DNA from: Lachnospiraceae bacterium | GTDB lineage: Bacteria > Bacillota_A > Clostridia > Lachnospirales > Lachnospiraceae | Reading direction: 5' to 3' | DNA length: 27,351 bases | NCBI GenBank assembly: GCA_004556565.1 | Contig: SFGN01000034.1 | Location: 1 to 27,351, forward strand | Part shown: piece after piece, positions 1 to 7,497 of the stretch | Layout of the letters: every line of letters begins with the position of its first letter | How positions within the stretch are numbered: the first letter of the stretch is position 1 | Translations under genes and position numbers: made by a program | The notes under the pieces: generated by a model | The model's input: only the letters and a program-made list of their open reading frames with translations | Database searches by the model: none | Told to the model about the DNA's origin: nothing

Positions 1-9
1 AGCCATTAC

Positions 10-75
10 ATTATCCGAGGATATTTCTTTGAAAGCCTTTAATATCAGCAATACTTAAGAATTTCCTCGGATAAT
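10..75. repeat. 12-bp perfect inverted repeat with 42-nt loop
   Basis: ATTATCCGAGGA (10-21) is followed by its exact complement TCCTCGGATAAT (64-75). A further partial copy (ATCCGAG) lies at 112-118. The structure sits just beyond the 3' end of ssb, and neither arm is followed by a T-run, so it is not a clear terminator. It could be a protein-binding site or the edge of a mobile element. The function is unknown. Confidence 0.5.
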
Positions 76-124
76 TGAATATCTGGGATAATGCGCTCTT
101 TTGCTTTCAGCATCCGAGTTTTTC

Positions 125-529
125 TTACTCAAACGGAAGTTCTTCTCCATCTGGAAGATGCATAAATCCATCTGGATCGGTATCTTCTTTCTTTTCTGAT
201 TCTGACAGTTTCTTCCCTTCTGCGAAATAATGTTCTTCTACGATTACATTAGTGGTATAAACTTTATTCCCCTCCTGATTCACATAGCTTCCAGTCTGGA
301 TCCGTCCGCTTACTAAAATCTTCAAGCCTTTTTTCAGATATTTTTCCGCAAACTCAGCATTCTTCCCAAAGGTGACACAAGAAATAAAATCTGTTTCTGC
401 CTTTCCATCCTTTCGATATCGTCTTTCTACTGCCAGCGTGTATCTTGCCATTGCAGTACTGTTTTCATCCTGGAGATATTTCACCTCCGGATCTTTTGTC
501 AGTCTTCCCATTAAGATTGTTTTGTTCAT
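125..529 (-). CDS. ssb: Single-stranded DNA-binding protein, conjugative-element type
   Basis: A 134-residue OB-fold SSB that coats single-stranded DNA in replication, recombination or conjugative transfer. The N-terminus MNKTILMGRLTKDPEVKY and the ARYTLAVER, DFISCVTFGKNAEFAEKYL and ILVSGRIQTGSY segments are standard SSB strands. The acidic tail ends in DGEELPFE, the usual C-terminal hook for partner proteins. The short linker and the DGFMHLPDG lead into the tail resemble SSBs carried by Tn1549/Tn916-like conjugative elements rather than the longer chromosomal ssb next to rpsF/rpsR. None of those partners is here, which supports an accessory origin. The start follows a purine-rich AGGAGAAAC ribosome site. 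The gene is probably a remnant or edge of an integrative element lying to the left of the window. Confidence 0.9.
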   Translation of the reverse strand: MNKTILMGRLTKDPEVKYLQDENSTAMARYTLAVERRYRKDGKAETDFISCVTFGKNAEFAEKYLKKGLKILVSGRIQTGSYVNQEGNKVYTTNVIVEEHYFAEGKKLSESEKKEDTDPDGFMHLPDGEELPFE

Positions 530-735
530 GTAGTTTCTCCTTTCTCTTTTCGTTTTTTCTTTGTTCTTGAATCAGACCCGATTCCTTTAAGGTAAATGTA
601 ATTTGTTCCTCATATATCAGAACGTAGAGAGGGCTTTTTACAAATAAAAAATGAATTTTATTTATTTGCCCTCATATAACGAAAGGTTCTGAGGGCAAAA
701 TACAGGGTGGAAAAGGAAATTTTTATTTTTCTGCA
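530..735. promoter_or_regulatory. ssb upstream region with GAGGGC/GCCCTC repeats
   Basis: This gene-free stretch lies upstream of ssb and downstream of the lipoprotein terminator. It contains GAGGGC (631-636), GCCCTC (669-674) and GAGGGC again (692-697), which form two overlapping inverted repeats. The first pair encloses a very AT-rich arm structure (AAATAAAAA/TTATTTATTT). It may be an operator or attenuator for ssb. No clear -35/-10 pair stands out. Confidence 0.3.
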
Positions 736-779
736 CAAAAAAATACCCCTATGACTTCAAAATCGAAATCATAGGGGCA
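736..779 (-). terminator. Rho-independent terminator of the lipoprotein gene
   Basis: CCCCTATGA (746-754) pairs with TCATAGGGG (769-777). Adjoining TTC/GAA pairs lengthen the stem, and on the minus strand it is followed by seven T. It lies downstream of the minus-strand lipoprotein gene. The roughly 95 bases between the stem and that gene hold nothing recognisable. Confidence 0.8.
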
Positions 780-873
780 TTTAGTTCAACCTACTTAGTA
801 GAGTGTTTTATATTTTGTTTTCCATACATCATTACAGTGTTTCTCAGTTATGTCAACTAGAATTTTTCGAAGT

Positions 874-1287
874 TTATTTTACACTGTTAAATGCTATAAA
901 TTCATCCCACAATTCATCATAATTATTAAACTCATAAAATGTATCCTCAATTATAAAATATTTCCCCGGACTAATTGTCAGTGTTTTATCGGTTGCAAAA
1001 TAGATTGTATAATAAGCAACAGCTCCATTTGATAATGCTTTATTTTCATCTACTTTGTCGCCAAGTTTCACTTGATTCAATAGCTCTACAAACTCAACAA
1101 CTTCATTATCTGAAAAAGAATACGAATAATCACCATCTATCCCACCTGTAGTTCCTATACATTCAATTTTTTTTATTTCTGACACATCAATGGTTTCTAA
1201 ATCGATATTCACATCTTGTTTTCCGCATCCTAACAATGTACTTGTTAGAAAAATAAGTATGAACAAAACTATTCCAATTTTTTTCAT
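874..1287 (-). CDS. Small lipoprotein of unknown function
   Basis: A 137-residue protein with a lipoprotein signal peptide: MKKIG, a hydrophobic stretch, then the lipobox LLGC with the lipidated cysteine near residue 21. The mature part is acidic and of mixed alpha/beta character, with no motif I can assign. The start follows a strong GGAGG site about 8 nt upstream. The gene is flanked by its own terminator (736-779) and by a 219-bp gap, so it is probably transcribed alone. It is AT-rich compared with the chromosomal operon to the right, in keeping with an accessory region. It may be an extracellular binding or immunity-type lipoprotein, but nothing in the sequence decides this. Confidence 0.75.
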   Translation of the reverse strand: MKKIGIVLFILIFLTSTLLGCGKQDVNIDLETIDVSEIKKIECIGTTGGIDGDYSYSFSDNEVVEFVELLNQVKLGDKVDENKALSNGAVAYYTIYFATDKTLTISPGKYFIIEDTFYEFNNYDELWDEFIAFNSVK

Positions 1288-1391
1288 TCACATGTTCCTC
1301 CCTTTACATTTCAGTTTGACAACTTTCAATTTGTCTCACTAATGTAATTATACCTTACTTTTCTACATAGTGAAGAAAAAGCAAGCCATAC

Positions 1392-1428
1392 CTTATACAG
1401 ACATACATGAAATCAGTCGAATAATAAC
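1392..1428 (+). repeat. Left copy of a 37-bp imperfect direct repeat (possible att site)
   Basis: This block starts CTTATACAGACATACATGAA and matches 9485-9521 at 34 of 37 positions in the same orientation. It lies in the gap between the lipoprotein and membrane-protein genes (1288-1506), which otherwise holds nothing recognisable. Direct repeats at the two ends of an accessory block are what integrase-mediated insertion leaves, but no tyrosine integrase gene remains between them. Confidence 0.5.
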
Positions 1429-1506
1429 AGTATTAAATTTGTGACAGACATGAAGCATATCTATCATATCTGTTACCTTGCTAGTATCAAAACTACTAAT
1501 ATTCAA

Positions 1507-1956
1507 TTATCTATCCCTTCTCGTAAACAAAGAAATACTATTGATAGCCACTGAAACCACAGTAAGGAACCACAATATATTCGAAGTGATTGGAACCACA
1601 TCCATCAAAGCACTCCAATCTTCAACCAAAATCCAATGGGCCGCTTCAGCGTAAAAGGAACATAAGGTGAACACAGTAAATGATAAACTGCAAAATCTAA
1701 ACCATTTTGCTTCTCGATTCCGTAATGTCCATATAACATTTAATATTGCAGTCATAATTGCAGTCATACCAAAAAAGAACCACTTAGCAAATCCGCCGAC
1801 AAATGTGAATACTAACAAAAAAATGACTGAGACCATAAAAACACCTGTCAGTACCGAAAGGAGAATTATTACATGCTTTTTTTTACTCTTCTCAATTTCA
1901 TTGTTGGCATATTCTATAATTTCATCTACAATTTTTTCATTATTTTCTTTACTCAT
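1507..1956 (-). CDS. Small membrane protein paired with an XRE regulator
   Basis: A 149-residue protein with a charged helical N-terminus (MSKENNEKIVDEIIEYANNE) followed by about four hydrophobic segments (near residues 27-50, 56-74, 86-108 and 123-142) and a short basic tail, so it is an integral membrane protein. Its ATG lies inside the last codons of the upstream xre gene (8-nt overlap), showing the two form a translationally coupled operon. Transposon insertion in xre has separated this gene from its promoter near 8856-8884, so it is probably expressed poorly unless the transposon supplies a transcript. No function can be assigned. Small xre/membrane-protein pairs are common in clostridia. 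Confidence 0.7.
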   Translation of the reverse strand: MSKENNEKIVDEIIEYANNEIEKSKKKHVIILLSVLTGVFMVSVIFLLVFTFVGGFAKWFFFGMTAIMTAILNVIWTLRNREAKWFRFCSLSFTVFTLCSFYAEAAHWILVEDWSALMDVVPITSNILWFLTVVSVAINSISLFTRRDR

Positions 1957-2047
1957 TGTTGCTACCTCCAGTTAATAAATCATATAGACTTACCCCTAGT
2001 ATTTCTGAAAGGGGAATTAAAATTGTTATATCAGGGAAAGAGAGTCC
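1949..2047 (-). pseudogene. 3' part of an XRE-family regulator gene split by the transposon
   Basis: Minus-strand translation reads LS then FPDITILIPLSEILG, VSLYDLLTGG and SNNE before a stop. This is the C-terminal half of a small helix-turn-helix protein of the KWERG-x-x-FPD type. It has no start of its own. The missing N-terminal half lies 6.7 kb away at 8711-8833. Fusing the two at the GGA (glycine) codon present at both junctions gives one uninterrupted 72-residue XRE protein. The stop overlaps the start of the downstream membrane-protein gene. This is direct sequence evidence of insertional disruption. Confidence 0.9.
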
Positions 2048-2066
2048 GGACTCCCATAGTTAAGGT
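2045..2066 (+). repeat. Left terminal inverted repeat of the transposon
   Basis: After the shared TCC (2045-2047) the element reads GGACTCCCATAGTTAAGG inward. The right end, read inward on the minus strand, is GGTTCCCTTAGTTAAAG. They match except for a 1-nt length difference and a few substitutions, with TCCC and TAGTTAA conserved. They are probably the recombinase-binding ends. Confidence 0.75.
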
Positions 2067-2112
2067 TATTGCTTCCCCTGCGTACCGCATCCCGACACGC
2101 AGGGAGTTTCAT

Positions 2113-3735
2113 TTAATCAATCTTTCCGATAAAGCGGTAGTAGATGTCTACCTTCTGTTTCCGGCAGCCATCCGGGCTTTTTACAGCTTCGTGCACCACG
2201 ATTTTCTCAATCAGGGTGTTTAAAAGCTCGGTGGTCAGTTCCGTGGGACTGGCGTACTGCTTAATCAGTTCTACCCACTTTTCTGCATCGCTTTCCGTCT
2301 GTTCCATGGAGCTTAAGGCTTCCTGCAATTCCCGGATTTTTGTTTCCAGTTCCCGTTGCTCCGTCTGAAACCGTTCCGAAAGCATGGTAAAGTTGTATTC
2401 GGTTATCTTTCCCAAAGACCAGTCCTCGTACAGCTTTGTAAACAGTCCGTCTACCTCGGCTTTTCTCTTTGTGGCTCTTTTCAGTTCCACGGCTCTTTGT
2501 TTCTTTACGGCACTGCGTTCCTTGTTTCCGGCATTTAACAACTGCTGTAGCAGTTTTTCATCGTCCCGGTGCACCTGCTCCGACCAGTATTGCAGTCTGG
2601 AAAGCACATATCCGTAAAGCACATCATAGCGGATGTAGTGCATGGAGCATTGTCCCAGTCCCTGTCCGTTTTTCCCGCAGTGGTAGTAGCCGTAAGGTGT
2701 TTTGTTCTGCCGGTTGTCCGCATAAGAAAGCGTCCATCCGCAGTCGGCACACTTGATAAGTCCGGCAAATATCTGGGTCTGTCCGTTTTTGCATACCCGC
2801 CGGCGACCGGCTATCTGCTCCTGTACCTGTAAAAATACTTCCTTCGTGATGATGGCTTCGTGGGTATTCTCTACCCGGAACCACTCCGACTCGGGCTTTC
2901 GTACCACCTTCTTGTTTTTAAAAGAGACGGTGGACTGGCGGTTGTGCACGCTGTTCCCGATGTAGTTTTCATCCTTCAGGATGCTTTTTACCTGTGCTAT
3001 CGTCCACTGATACCGTTTGGATTCCTCTGCTCCCTCAAATACATGGGCGAAGGTGCCGTTTCTTTGGAAATTTACCCACGCCGGGGTGGAAACCTTTTCC
3101 TCCATCAGTATCCGTGTGATTTTCGCTGCTCCTGCACCGTGCAGGGCAAGCTCAAATATCCTTTCGATAATCCACTTGGTATCCGGGTCAATCAGAAGGT
3201 GTCCCGTCTGCTCCGGGTCCTTTCGATACCCTAGGGGTGCATAGGCTCCGTAATGGGCACCATTAGCAAAGCGGGTGCGGAAGGCTGCCTTGACCTTCTT
3301 GCTGGTCTGTCTGGCGTGCATCTCATTCAGGATGTTTAAAAACGGGGCAAGCTCATTATCGCCGTTAAGGGTATCCACGTTGTCATTGATGGCAATGTAG
3401 CGTACTCCCTTGCTTGGGAAATAAAGCTCCGTGTACTGCCCGGTCAGAATGTAGTTTCTGCCAAGACGTGACAAGTCCTTTGTCACAACACAGTTGATTC
3501 TGCCATCCTCGATGTCATCAATCATCCGTTGGAACTCCGGGCGGTCAAAATTGGTGCCGGACCATCCGTCATCAATGTATTCACCCACCACGTTCAGACC
3601 GTGTTCGTGGGCGTATTCCCGGAGCATCATCCGTTGGGTGCGGATACTTCCGCTTTCTCCCTGAAGCTCATCGTCCCGGCTCAGACGAAGGTAAAGTGCC
3701 GTGTTATAAATGGTTGTATTGTTTGGTTGTTTCAT
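2113..3735 (-). CDS. tnpX: Large serine recombinase (TnpX-like transposase)
   Basis: A 540-residue serine recombinase expected to excise the transposon as a circle and reinsert it. The N-terminal resolvase domain (about 10-160) has the catalytic serine in YLRLSRDD (Ser19), plus DDGWSGTNFDRPEF and KDLSRLGRNYI. A recombinase domain follows (about 180-290), then a zinc ribbon (CADCGWTL, YYHCG, QCSMHY, about 335-375) and a coiled-coil tail (about 410-490). The ATG at 3735 is chosen because an AAGGAGG site lies at good spacing; a TTG one codon earlier is less likely. The gene lies at the left end of the element reading outward, as in Tn4451-type transposons. The GGA at both junctions fits this enzyme class. 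It looks intact. Confidence 0.93.
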   Translation of the reverse strand: MKQPNNTTIYNTALYLRLSRDDELQGESGSIRTQRMMLREYAHEHGLNVVGEYIDDGWSGTNFDRPEFQRMIDDIEDGRINCVVTKDLSRLGRNYILTGQYTELYFPSKGVRYIAINDNVDTLNGDNELAPFLNILNEMHARQTSKKVKAAFRTRFANGAHYGAYAPLGYRKDPEQTGHLLIDPDTKWIIERIFELALHGAGAAKITRILMEEKVSTPAWVNFQRNGTFAHVFEGAEESKRYQWTIAQVKSILKDENYIGNSVHNRQSTVSFKNKKVVRKPESEWFRVENTHEAIITKEVFLQVQEQIAGRRRVCKNGQTQIFAGLIKCADCGWTLSYADNRQNKTPYGYYHCGKNGQGLGQCSMHYIRYDVLYGYVLSRLQYWSEQVHRDDEKLLQQLLNAGNKERSAVKKQRAVELKRATKRKAEVDGLFTKLYEDWSLGKITEYNFTMLSERFQTEQRELETKIRELQEALSSMEQTESDAEKWVELIKQYASPTELTTELLNTLIEKIVVHEAVKSPDGCRKQKVDIYYRFIGKID

Positions 3736-3754
3736 CAAAATCCTCCTTTTTGAA

Positions 3755-3807
3755 ACAACCCACGCTTACAATACTGCCTGTAAAAATATTATAGCGTAAG
3801 CATGGGT
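3755..3807. promoter_or_regulatory. Inverted-repeat operator/promoter region of the recombinase
   Basis: ACCCACGCTTAC (3758-3769) and GTAAGCATGGGT (3796-3807) form a 12-bp inverted repeat with one mismatch around an AT-rich centre, just upstream of the recombinase ribosome site. The 16-base block 3755-3770 recurs exactly, on the opposite strand, at 8668-8683 next to the right transposon end. It may be a regulator or recombinase binding site that controls excision. Confidence 0.5.
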
Positions 3808-3821
3808 GATAATCAATGTAT

Positions 3822-4013
3822 TTAAGCAGAAATCTTACCTTCCGCAGTGTATAGCATTACATCCGTAAGCAGGGCATCCAGCTTCTTACCGTTTGTGGCA
3901 AAGTGTTCGGATATCTCAATGTGGTTTTTCCCATACACAAAATACTGTTTTCCGTCCTCAGCCATAAGGACCTTTCCTGCCGGCGATTCCGTACCGTTTC
4001 GGTTCTTTCCCAT
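3822..4013 (-). CDS. tnpW: TnpW-family transposon protein
   Basis: A 63-residue protein starting MGKNRNGTESPAGKV and containing DGKQYFVYGKNHIEISEHF. I recognise it as the small TnpW-type protein that accompanies tnpX-like recombinase genes in clostridial mobilizable transposons. Its biochemical role is not established to my knowledge. AGGAGG directly abuts an earlier ATG (4019), leaving no spacing, but lies six bases before the ATG at 4013, so the latter start is chosen. It sits between mobV and the recombinase on the same strand and is probably co-transcribed with mobV. Confidence 0.75.
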   Translation of the reverse strand: MGKNRNGTESPAGKVLMAEDGKQYFVYGKNHIEISEHFATNGKKLDALLTDVMLYTAEGKISA

Positions 4014-4036
4014 AGGCATCCTCCTTTCCTTGGTTC

Positions 4037-4056
4037 CCGGCATCCAAAGATGCCGG
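4037..4056 (-). terminator. Hairpin directly after mobV
   Basis: CCGGCATC, CAAA and GATGCCGG form a perfect 8-bp stem with a 4-nt loop, starting right after the mobV stop codon. No T-run follows, so it is more likely an attenuator or mRNA-stability structure between mobV and tnpW than a full terminator. Confidence 0.45.
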
Positions 4057-5001
4057 CTATCGGTTTCTGTCTTCCTTTTTTGCTTCCTGTTTGAGTTCTG
4101 CTAAAAGCTCCGGTGGTATCCGGTCCATGAGCCGGTGTAGCTCCCTTAATTCGCTTTCCTGCTTCGCCCGTTCCATTGCATTCTTTAGTTTTCCGCTTTC
4201 CCCGGCTTTTGCCCGGGCTTCCAGTTCCCTGTTTTGGGAAATCAAATCGTCGATGGTAACCTGATACTTCTTTAGCTGCCCGAGGAAATTCTCCATCTGG
4301 GGAAACCACTTCCGTAAAAGCTGTAACGCTTCCTCCTTCTGTTTTCCGGCGTTAAACACGGTGATGTTATCCAATGTCTGCACGATTTTCTTTCCCTGTT
4401 TGGTAAGGCTGACCGCCTGCTTAAAGAGCCTTGTGGGGATATGCTTTCTTCCCGTGACTTGGGCACTTTCTCCACGTTCCAAGTCAGGATACTTCTCTGC
4501 CATGTAAGCATGGAAATCATCCTGCCATTTGGTAAGGCTTGCCCGGTTTCCGATAACCTCCTTGGCACAAAGCCGGTTATCCTTGGTTAGCGGAACAAAG
4601 GTCAGGTGCAGATGGGGTGTTTTCTCGTCCATGTGTACCACCGCAGAAATGATGTTTTCCCTGCCGACCCGGTCCGCAAGAAACTCCGTAGCCCGTTTAA
4701 AATAGGCTGCCGTTTCCTGTGTGGATTTCCCTTTGAAAAACTCCGGGCTTGCGGTAATTAACGTATCCACAAACCTTGTGCTGTCCTTTCTTGTACGACA
4801 GCCGGATTCCTCGATTCGGTGCTTGATAAATCGTGAATACCGCTCCTTCGGTTTGATGGTGTGGAAGTTGTATTTACTGCGTTCCGTATCAATGTCGGGA
4901 TTACTGGCATACCGTTCTTTTTTCCGTTCGTGGTGGGCTTCCAGAGCCCCGGATGGGGCTCCCTTGTGCTTTGCAAATCGTAAAATAGCGTATTGTGGCA
5001 T
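4057..5001 (-). CDS. mobV: MobV-family relaxase (Mob/Pre)
   Basis: A 314-residue relaxase that nicks one strand at oriT so the element can be transferred by a co-resident conjugation machine. The N-terminus MPQYAILRFAKHKGAP and the metal-binding motif HMDEKTPHLHLTFVPLT (about residues 158-174) are hallmarks of MobV/Pre proteins such as that of pMV158. The C-terminal third is a charged helical/coiled-coil region. The start at 5001 has GAAGGAG at good spacing; an upstream in-frame ATG (5034) lacks one and would add 11 unrelated residues. A matching MobV-type nick site lies at 8454-8463, 3.4 kb away at the other end of the element. The divergent XRE gene may repress this promoter. Confidence 0.9.
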   Translation of the reverse strand: MPQYAILRFAKHKGAPSGALEAHHERKKERYASNPDIDTERSKYNFHTIKPKERYSRFIKHRIEESGCRTRKDSTRFVDTLITASPEFFKGKSTQETAAYFKRATEFLADRVGRENIISAVVHMDEKTPHLHLTFVPLTKDNRLCAKEVIGNRASLTKWQDDFHAYMAEKYPDLERGESAQVTGRKHIPTRLFKQAVSLTKQGKKIVQTLDNITVFNAGKQKEEALQLLRKWFPQMENFLGQLKKYQVTIDDLISQNRELEARAKAGESGKLKNAMERAKQESELRELHRLMDRIPPELLAELKQEAKKEDRNR

Positions 5002-5205
5002 GTAACTCCTTCCCGTCCACAAAAGAGTGGACATTTCTTTATTTTCAAGGTACGGCTCATCGATGAACTAAGAAAAGTCTACACTTATTTTTCATGCTGT
5101 GCCGTATATCCGAAAGGCAGGAAATATAGGACATTTGGCAGGACTTTCCGCTTTTACGGAAATGTGGTAGAATGGAGAAGAAAATGATTATGAGGAGATG
5201 ATACT
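5002..5205. promoter_or_regulatory. Divergent mobV/xre promoter region with operator-like palindrome
   Basis: This 204-bp intergenic region separates leftward mobV from rightward xre. It contains TTTCCG (5145-5150) and CGGAAA (5157-5162), a perfect 6-bp inverted repeat, overlapping an extended -10-like TGGTAGAAT. A GAGGAGAT ribosome site precedes the GTG start at 5206. The palindrome over the promoter fits autoregulation by the XRE protein. Confidence 0.5.
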
Positions 5206-6009
5206 GTGGCATTAACCATACAGGAACGATTAAAAGACCTACGGGTAGAGCGGGGACTGACCTTGGAACAGCTTGCCGGTGAAACCGGGCTGTCAAAATC
5301 TGCCCTCGGAAGCTATGAATCGGAGGATTACAAGGATATCAGCCATCACGCCATCAACCGTCTGGCTGACTTTTACGGTGTGACTGCCGATTATCTGCTT
5401 GCCCGGACAGAAACAAAACGTCACCCGAATGCAGAGCTTTCTGACCTGCATCTGAGTGACGAAATGATAGAGCTATTAAAGAGTAAACGGGTGGATACGG
5501 CACTGCTCTGTGAACTGGCAACCCACCCGGATTTCACAAAGCTTCTTGCCGACATACAAATCTATGTGGAAGGGATTGCATCCATGCAGATACAGAACCT
5601 GAATACATGGGTGGATGTGGCAAGGGCTGAAATCATGGAAAAGTATCAGACAACGGAACAGGACAAAACCATGTATCTGTTGCAGTCAGCCCATGTGGAA
5701 GAAGGCGACTATTTCCGTAGCCGGGTACATAAGGACATGGACGGCATTTTAGAAGATATCAGAAACGCCCACGTTGGAAGAAATGACGGAGCACCGAAGA
5801 CCTCTGTGGCAGAAGAACTGCGACAGGATTTGGAGGAAGTGGCAGCCTTTGAAGGAAGCCGGGCAGAACAGCTTCTGTTGGTTTTCTGTAAGCAGACCAA
5901 GCTCCGTTACAATAAGCTGACAGAGGAAGAAAAACAGGCACTGATGCGGATAATGCAGAAGTCGGAGTTGATGAAAAGCCCTATTTCACAGAGGGGCAGG
6001 AAGAAATAA
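5206..6009 (+). CDS. XRE-family transcriptional regulator of the transposon
   Basis: A 267-residue protein with an N-terminal helix-turn-helix of the XRE/Cro type (about residues 6-65: IQERLKDLRVERGLTLEQLA, then GLSKSALGSYES and HHAINRLADFYGVTADYLL). The long helical C-terminal region has no motif I can name. The GTG start is supported by GAGGAG and by the HTH beginning a few residues in. The gene is divergent from mobV, a usual place for the switch that controls mobilization genes in this transposon class. It ends only 38 bp before cas1 on the same strand with no terminator between, so cas1-cas2 may be transcribed from its promoter and come under the same control. Confidence 0.85.
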   Translation: MALTIQERLKDLRVERGLTLEQLAGETGLSKSALGSYESEDYKDISHHAINRLADFYGVTADYLLARTETKRHPNAELSDLHLSDEMIELLKSKRVDTALLCELATHPDFTKLLADIQIYVEGIASMQIQNLNTWVDVARAEIMEKYQTTEQDKTMYLLQSAHVEEGDYFRSRVHKDMDGILEDIRNAHVGRNDGAPKTSVAEELRQDLEEVAAFEGSRAEQLLLVFCKQTKLRYNKLTEEEKQALMRIMQKSELMKSPISQRGRKK

Positions 6010-6047
6010 AATATGTATACTTAAAGATGCTTTGAGAGGTAACATTT

Positions 6048-6953
6048 ATGGGATTTCGTACACTTGAAATTAGTCATGCAGCAGAAATACACATAAAAGA
6101 AGGGCAATTGGAAATCACAACAGACGATGGAATTGCAGTTGTGCCGATAGAGGACTTGAATCAGATTATGGTACATGGTGCTAATATACGACTTTCTACA
6201 ATGGATTTATCTATCTTAAGTCAAAATAAGGTGGCACTGATGACGCTGGATGACAGATATTTACCGACAGCCATTGTGTTGCCATTTGAAGGTCATGCAA
6301 GGCAGTCTAAATTAATGCATGCACAAATAAATACTACACATGAAAAATATATGGAATTATGGATTGATATTATAAAACAAAAGATAAGTAATCAATCCAG
6401 AGCTTTGTCTATTATGGGTTTGGATGGTGCGGAAAGAATTGCAGAGCATGTGGCAACTGTAGATGAGGAAAATGTGGATTACTGTGAATCATTAGCTGCT
6501 AAAGAATATTTTGCATATTATCATGAGGGATTTAACAGAAGAAGTGAGGACCCTATCAATAGCAGACTGAATTATGGCTATGCTGTTGTAAGAAGTGCAA
6601 TTGCAAGAAAACTGGTGGCAACGGGTTTTCATCCAACTTTTGGAATACATCATGACAATCAATTGAATGCATTTAATCTGGCTGATGATTTGATAGAACC
6701 GTATCGTGCAATAGTTGATTTAGTAGCACACAACAATATAGCGTCAAACATTCAGTTGACAAAATCAGAAAGAAGAGAATTGGCGCATGTATTACATAAT
6801 GCCTGTATTGTCGATGGAGTCAAGGTTAATGTAATGTCGGCGATTGATATTATGGTGGAAAGTTTGAAGAGGATTATTTTAGATGCTTCGACGGAAAAAT
6901 TAAAGGTACCAATGATTCTGCCGATTGAAAGTATGGAGGGAATTACGGAATGA
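6048..6953 (+). CDS. cas1: Cas1 integrase, type II-like
   Basis: A 301-residue CRISPR adaptation integrase. The N-terminus MGFRTLEISHAAEIHI and the block LDDRYLPTAIVLPFEGHARQ match Cas1 proteins of type II systems. Likely catalytic residues are present: Glu147 in CESLAAKEYF, His201/His202 in GIHHDNQLNAFN and the acidic cluster LADDLIEPYR (Asp213, Asp214, Glu217). With Cas2 it would join DNA ends to the leader-proximal repeat. A GAGAGG site precedes the ATG, and the stop overlaps cas2 (ATGA). No cas9 or csn2 is in the window; upstream is the transposon xre gene. It is AT-richer than the transposon genes before it, suggesting separate acquisition. The gene is full length and looks functional. 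Confidence 0.93.
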   Translation: MGFRTLEISHAAEIHIKEGQLEITTDDGIAVVPIEDLNQIMVHGANIRLSTMDLSILSQNKVALMTLDDRYLPTAIVLPFEGHARQSKLMHAQINTTHEKYMELWIDIIKQKISNQSRALSIMGLDGAERIAEHVATVDEENVDYCESLAAKEYFAYYHEGFNRRSEDPINSRLNYGYAVVRSAIARKLVATGFHPTFGIHHDNQLNAFNLADDLIEPYRAIVDLVAHNNIASNIQLTKSERRELAHVLHNACIVDGVKVNVMSAIDIMVESLKRIILDASTEKLKVPMILPIESMEGITE

Positions 6954-7255
6954 GATTACTTGTTATTCTTAGTCCAACAGATAGATGGGGAACTAAAACA
7001 GAGTATACGAGGCTTCGAAAGTTTTTACATAAAGATGGCTATTTGCGAATAGCACCGGAAGCGTATATGCGGATAGTGCAAAATAGGAAAGCATCCGAAA
7101 AACATTACAGACGAATTGAAGAGTACGCACCTAAAACCGGAACAGTAAGACTTTTACGTTTGACAGAGAAGCAATATAATAACATATATTTGGTGACAGG
7201 AGAAGCAGATTATCAGGAAAAAGTAGTTGGCATAAACAGTCATATTATGTTATAA
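6950..7255 (+). CDS. cas2: Cas2, type II-like, without the canonical aspartate
   Basis: A 101-residue partner of Cas1 that bridges two Cas1 dimers in the integration complex. Type II Cas2 features are clear: MRLLV at the start, EYTRLRKFLHKDGY, then GTVRLLRLTEKQYNNIYLVTG and a short hydrophobic end. The usual FFDLP motif after strand 1 is replaced by ILSPTDR, putting Ser at position 8 where Cas2 nucleases have Asp. Family knowledge says nuclease activity is not needed for spacer integration, so the structural role may be kept. It overlaps cas1 by 4 nt and is translationally coupled. The first repeat begins 66 nt after its stop. Confidence 0.9.
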   Translation: MRLLVILSPTDRWGTKTEYTRLRKFLHKDGYLRIAPEAYMRIVQNRKASEKHYRRIEEYAPKTGTVRLLRLTEKQYNNIYLVTGEADYQEKVVGINSHIML

Positions 7256-7321
7256 TGAGACTTGTAACAGACTAATTATCTATATTTGGGAAGTTAATAA
7301 AACTTTGTACTAAATATAGTG
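7256..7321 (+). promoter_or_regulatory. Putative CRISPR leader
   Basis: An AT-rich 66-bp stretch between the cas2 stop and the first repeat, ending ACTAAATATAGTG at the repeat border. Its position matches where type II adaptation modules read leader-anchoring bases. I cannot identify a convincing promoter in it. Confidence 0.55.
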
Positions 7322-7357
7322 GTTGAATGACCCGCCAAAAATGGTGCATCGTTCAAC
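7322..7357 (+). repeat. CRISPR-type repeat, leader-proximal copy
   Basis: A 36-bp repeat with complementary ends GTTGAA/TTCAAC and inner CCA-AAAA-TGG. It is identical at all 36 positions to 8280-8315. It contains an ATG (7327) in frame with the downstream oxidase gene but without a ribosome site. Confidence 0.85.
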
Positions 7358-7497
7358 GAAAGTGGGATGTATATCCCACGATATGCGAATATTGGGCAGG
7401 ATTGTGTGAGTGCGCAGCACAAAACAATCCGCTGGTATCATCGTTGGAGCTTTTGACCCCAACATCATTTATCGTATGTCATAAAAGGAGGAGAATC
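7358..7497. other. Non-coding start of the insert with two hairpins
   Basis: This 140-bp stretch precedes the oxidase-family gene. It contains the perfect hairpin GTGGGAT-GTAT-ATCCCAC (about 7363-7380) and a looser one, GGATTGT ... ACAATCC (about 7401-7432). A third small pair, GTTGG ... CCAAC, lies near 7444-7463. It looks like ordinary clostridial intergenic DNA with folded repeats. An AAAAGGAGGAG ribosome site for the next gene ends it. I see no promoter I can defend. Confidence 0.4.

Noticed and set aside
2469..4104. Several plus-strand open frames of 60-125 codons across the recombinase and tnpW.
   Set aside because: They are antisense shadows of the minus-strand genes, with no ribosome sites and no recognisable protein features.
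7327..7497. Longer reading of the oxidase gene starting inside the CRISPR repeat.
   Set aside because: It has no ribosome site, and the codons cover a hairpin-rich non-coding stretch. The ATG at 7498 has a near-perfect AAGGAGG.
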